A stretch of DNA of 64,000 bases from MnTg04 sp964568075. Its GTDB lineage: Bacteria > Pseudomonadota > Gammaproteobacteria > Steroidobacterales > MnTg04. Shown here one piece after another: positions 62,157 through 64,000 of the stretch; the first letter of the stretch is position 1, and the number at the start of each line of letters is the position of its first letter. The notes under the pieces are model-generated. The model did not search any database. It saw nothing but the letters and a program-made list of their open reading frames with translations, and was not told the origin of the DNA. The stretch covers positions 1 through 64,000 of the forward strand of contig CAZMOM010000004.1 in NCBI GenBank assembly GCA_964568075.1. The letters are read 5' to 3'. A program made the position numbers and the translations under genes.

Positions 62157-64000
62157 CAAGCAGGATTTTCTGGTCGAAATCGGAACCGAGGAGCTGCCGC
62201 CAAAGGCGCTGCACGGCCTGTCACTGGCTTTCGCAAAAAACCTGGAGCTGGCGCTGGCAGATGCCGGCCTGTCTCACGCAGCGGTCCGCCCTTTTGCCAG
62301 CCCGAGACGACTGGCAATACGGGTCGACGCATTACAACTTCGCCAGCCGGATCGGGAAGTCGAGCACCGCGGCCCACCGCTCAAAGTAGCCTACGACGAC
62401 GATGGCAATCCTACGCGTGCAGCAACGTCTTTTGCCAAAAAATGCGGTGCCCCGCTTGAGAAAATTGAGCAGGAAAATTCGGGCAAAGACCCGCGACTGA
62501 TTTGGCGCGGTGTCCAGAAGGGGCGGACCGCGGCTGAAATGCTGCCGGATATGGTGCAACTGAGCCTTGATCAGCTACCGATACCCAGACGCATGCGTTG
62601 GGGCAGTGGCGAGGCGGAATTCGTCCGGCCTGTTCACTGGGTCCTGCTCAAACTGGGCAAGGATGTACTGGACGCAACAATTTTCGGTGTTCGCGCGGGC
62701 CGCACCAGCCGTGGCCACCGCTTCATGGCCCCTGGCGAAATTAGCATTGGCAAGCCCGGTCAATACGAGTCTCTGCTGGAGAAAAAGGGCAAAGTGATTG
62801 TCGATTTCTCGCGCCGAATGGACATCATTCGCAAACAGGTTGGCGCGCTGGCTACCGAAATCGGTGGCCGACAGCAACTGGACGAAGCGTTGCTTGAAGA
62901 GGTTGCAGCGCTGGTCGAATGGCCAAAAGCGCTGGCCGCCCGGTTTCCGGACGCATTTCTGGACCTGCCTCCGGAAGTACTGATCGCAACTTTGCAGGAT
63001 CACCAGCGCTATTTCCCGGTGTTTGCCAGCGGCGACAGCGGCAAACTCCTCGCGGCTTTTATTACCGTAGCAAACCTGGACAGCCAGGACCCGGCAACGA
63101 TTATCGCCGGTAACGAGCGGGTCGTGCAGGCGCGACTGAGCGATTCCCTGTTTTTTTGGCAGCAGGATACTAAAGCAAAACTTGAGGATCGGGTTGATTC
63201 GCTGAAGAACGTGATTTTTCAGCGCGATTTAGGCTCTGTTCACGACAAATCAACCAGGACAGGTGCGCTGGCCGCCGATATCGCTAAAACGTTGGGCGGC
63301 GATGTCCGCCTGGCTTCCCGGGCCGCGATGCTCGCCAAATGTGATCTGCTGACCCTGATGGTGGGGGAGTTTCCCGAATTGCAGGGCATCATGGGGCGTT
63401 ACTACGCGCTCAACGACGGTTTGCCGAAGGAACTGGCCACTGCGTTGGCGGAGCAATATCAACCTAGGTTCGCCGGCGATGACCTCCCTGAAACAATCAC
63501 CGGGCGATCACTCGCGATCGCAGAAAAGATCGACACCATTTGTGGCATCTTCGCCGCAGGACAAAAACCGAGCGGTAACAAGGATCCTTTCGCGCTGAGA
63601 AGAAATGCCCTGGGCTGCCTGCGAATTCTGATCGAGCGCGATTGTGACCTTGATTTACGCGAACTCATCAAATCGTCGCTGCGCCGGCAACCGGTGAGTA
63701 CCGATGATGGGCTGGGACAGGAAATTTATGACTTCATGATGGACAGGCTAAAAGCCTACTACCAGTCCGACCCCGATGCGGGAATCAGTCCCGACATGTT
63801 CGATGCCGTGCTGGCCCGCAAACCGGGTGCCCCGCTGGATTTTCACAGGCGCCTGCTCGCCGTCCGGTCATTTCAAAAACTGGACGCCGCCGAATCGCTG
63901 GCCGCCGCCAACAAGCGCATCGCCAATATTCTACGCAAGAACGAAGACGAACTGCCGGAAGAAGCGAGCCGGGCGCTGCTTCGAGAACCCGCGGAGGTGG
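62149..64000 (+). CDS. glyS: Glycyl-tRNA synthetase beta subunit, N-terminal ~617 codons (runs off the right edge)
   Basis: tRNA-binding beta subunit partner of GlyQ. The ATG at 62149 (another in frame at 62146) lies inside the end of glyQ. Translation gives MADKQDFLVEIGTEELPPKAL, RPFASPRRLAIRV, RMRWGSGEAEFVRPVHWVL, RGHRFMAPGEI and LPPEVLIATLQDHQRYFPVF. FFWQQDTKAKLEDRVDSLKNVIFQRDLGSV, a QGIMGRYYALNDG segment and DPFALRRNALGCLRILIE follow. The usual length is about 690, so roughly 70 codons of the C-terminal anticodon-binding region are missing from the window. No break is seen. Confidence 0.96.
   Translation, partial: MADKQDFLVEIGTEELPPKALHGLSLAFAKNLELALADAGLSHAAVRPFASPRRLAIRVDALQLRQPDREVEHRGPPLKVAYDDDGNPTRAATSFAKKCGAPLEKIEQENSGKDPRLIWRGVQKGRTAAEMLPDMVQLSLDQLPIPRRMRWGSGEAEFVRPVHWVLLKLGKDVLDATIFGVRAGRTSRGHRFMAPGEISIGKPGQYESLLEKKGKVIVDFSRRMDIIRKQVGALATEIGGRQQLDEALLEEVAALVEWPKALAARFPDAFLDLPPEVLIATLQDHQRYFPVFASGDSGKLLAAFITVANLDSQDPATIIAGNERVVQARLSDSLFFWQQDTKAKLEDRVDSLKNVIFQRDLGSVHDKSTRTGALAADIAKTLGGDVRLASRAAMLAKCDLLTLMVGEFPELQGIMGRYYALNDGLPKELATALAEQYQPRFAGDDLPETITGRSLAIAEKIDTICGIFAAGQKPSGNKDPFALRRNALGCLRILIERDCDLDLRELIKSSLRRQPVSTDDGLGQEIYDFMMDRLKAYYQSDPDAGISPDMFDAVLARKPGAPLDFHRRLLAVRSFQKLDAAESLAAANKRIANILRKNEDELPEEASRALLREPAEV

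Overview
The window looks like a chromosomal core-genome segment of a GC-rich marine-type gammaproteobacterium. The evidence is gene order. glnA–DUF4124–ntrB–ntrC, envC–yibQ divergent from yibN–secB–gpsA, rph/yicC–gmk–rpoZ–spoT–ridA–recG–ubiC–ubiA, and the coxBA–ctaG–coxC–SURF1–ctaA–ctaB block all follow arrangements known from Gammaproteobacteria. Placement below class level (for example near Woeseiales or Chromatiales) is only a guess. I see no rRNA, tRNA, CRISPR array, prophage or transposase gene.

Layout. 1–9351: RNA processing and stringent response (rph partial, PP2C phosphatase, yicC, gmk, rpoZ, spoT, ridA), recG, and the first two ubiquinone genes. 9365–13889: a lipoprotein, a GMC oxidoreductase with a Tat-signal partner, comF, bioC, and the broken 5' stub of bioD. 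14113–22120: a cytochrome c oxidase with its assembly and heme A genes. 22154–27233: uvrD and the TrkA/TrkH potassium system. 27238–30847: a TRAP transporter (dctQ–dctM) facing its own binding protein gene (dctP) across a structured inverted-repeat element. 31266–36936: dtd, tatABC, a POT peptide transporter, and an ACE-like M2 peptidase lipoprotein.

37179–48103: a GNAT acetyltransferase, then a complete TtpC-type TonB system (TPR, TonB, ExbD, ExbB, TtpC-like, DUF3450) next to a large TonB-dependent receptor. Upstream lie a secreted RidA-like protein, a multiply frameshifted cupin pseudogene and a small membrane protein. 48152–52463: a GGDEF protein with a degenerate active site, yibQ, ctpA and envC. 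52578–56053: yibN, secB, gpsA (with no usual start codon at the expected place), trmL, and a class 1B-like dihydroorotate dehydrogenase. 56303–60948: ntrC, ntrB, a DUF4124 protein and glnA, the last under a recognisable sigma-54 promoter with an NtrC palindrome. 61197–64000: glyQ and the first ~617 codons of glyS.

How the genes work together. The oxidase block encodes a cytochrome c oxidase, copper delivery (CtaG, a CxxxC membrane protein), SURF1 and heme A synthesis. The Tat operon probably exports at least two proteins encoded here, the GMC partner and DctP. The peptide transporter and M2 peptidase suggest peptide use. The TonB cluster likely energises the adjacent receptor. The nitrogen locus is a self-contained regulatory circuit.

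No clearly new multi-gene system is visible. The best leads are two intergenic elements, at 29491–29734 and 56051–56305, that each fill the space between convergent genes and contain both TAG stop codons in their arms. Next come the gene decay events (bioD, cupin), the gpsA start anomaly and the GGGEF protein.
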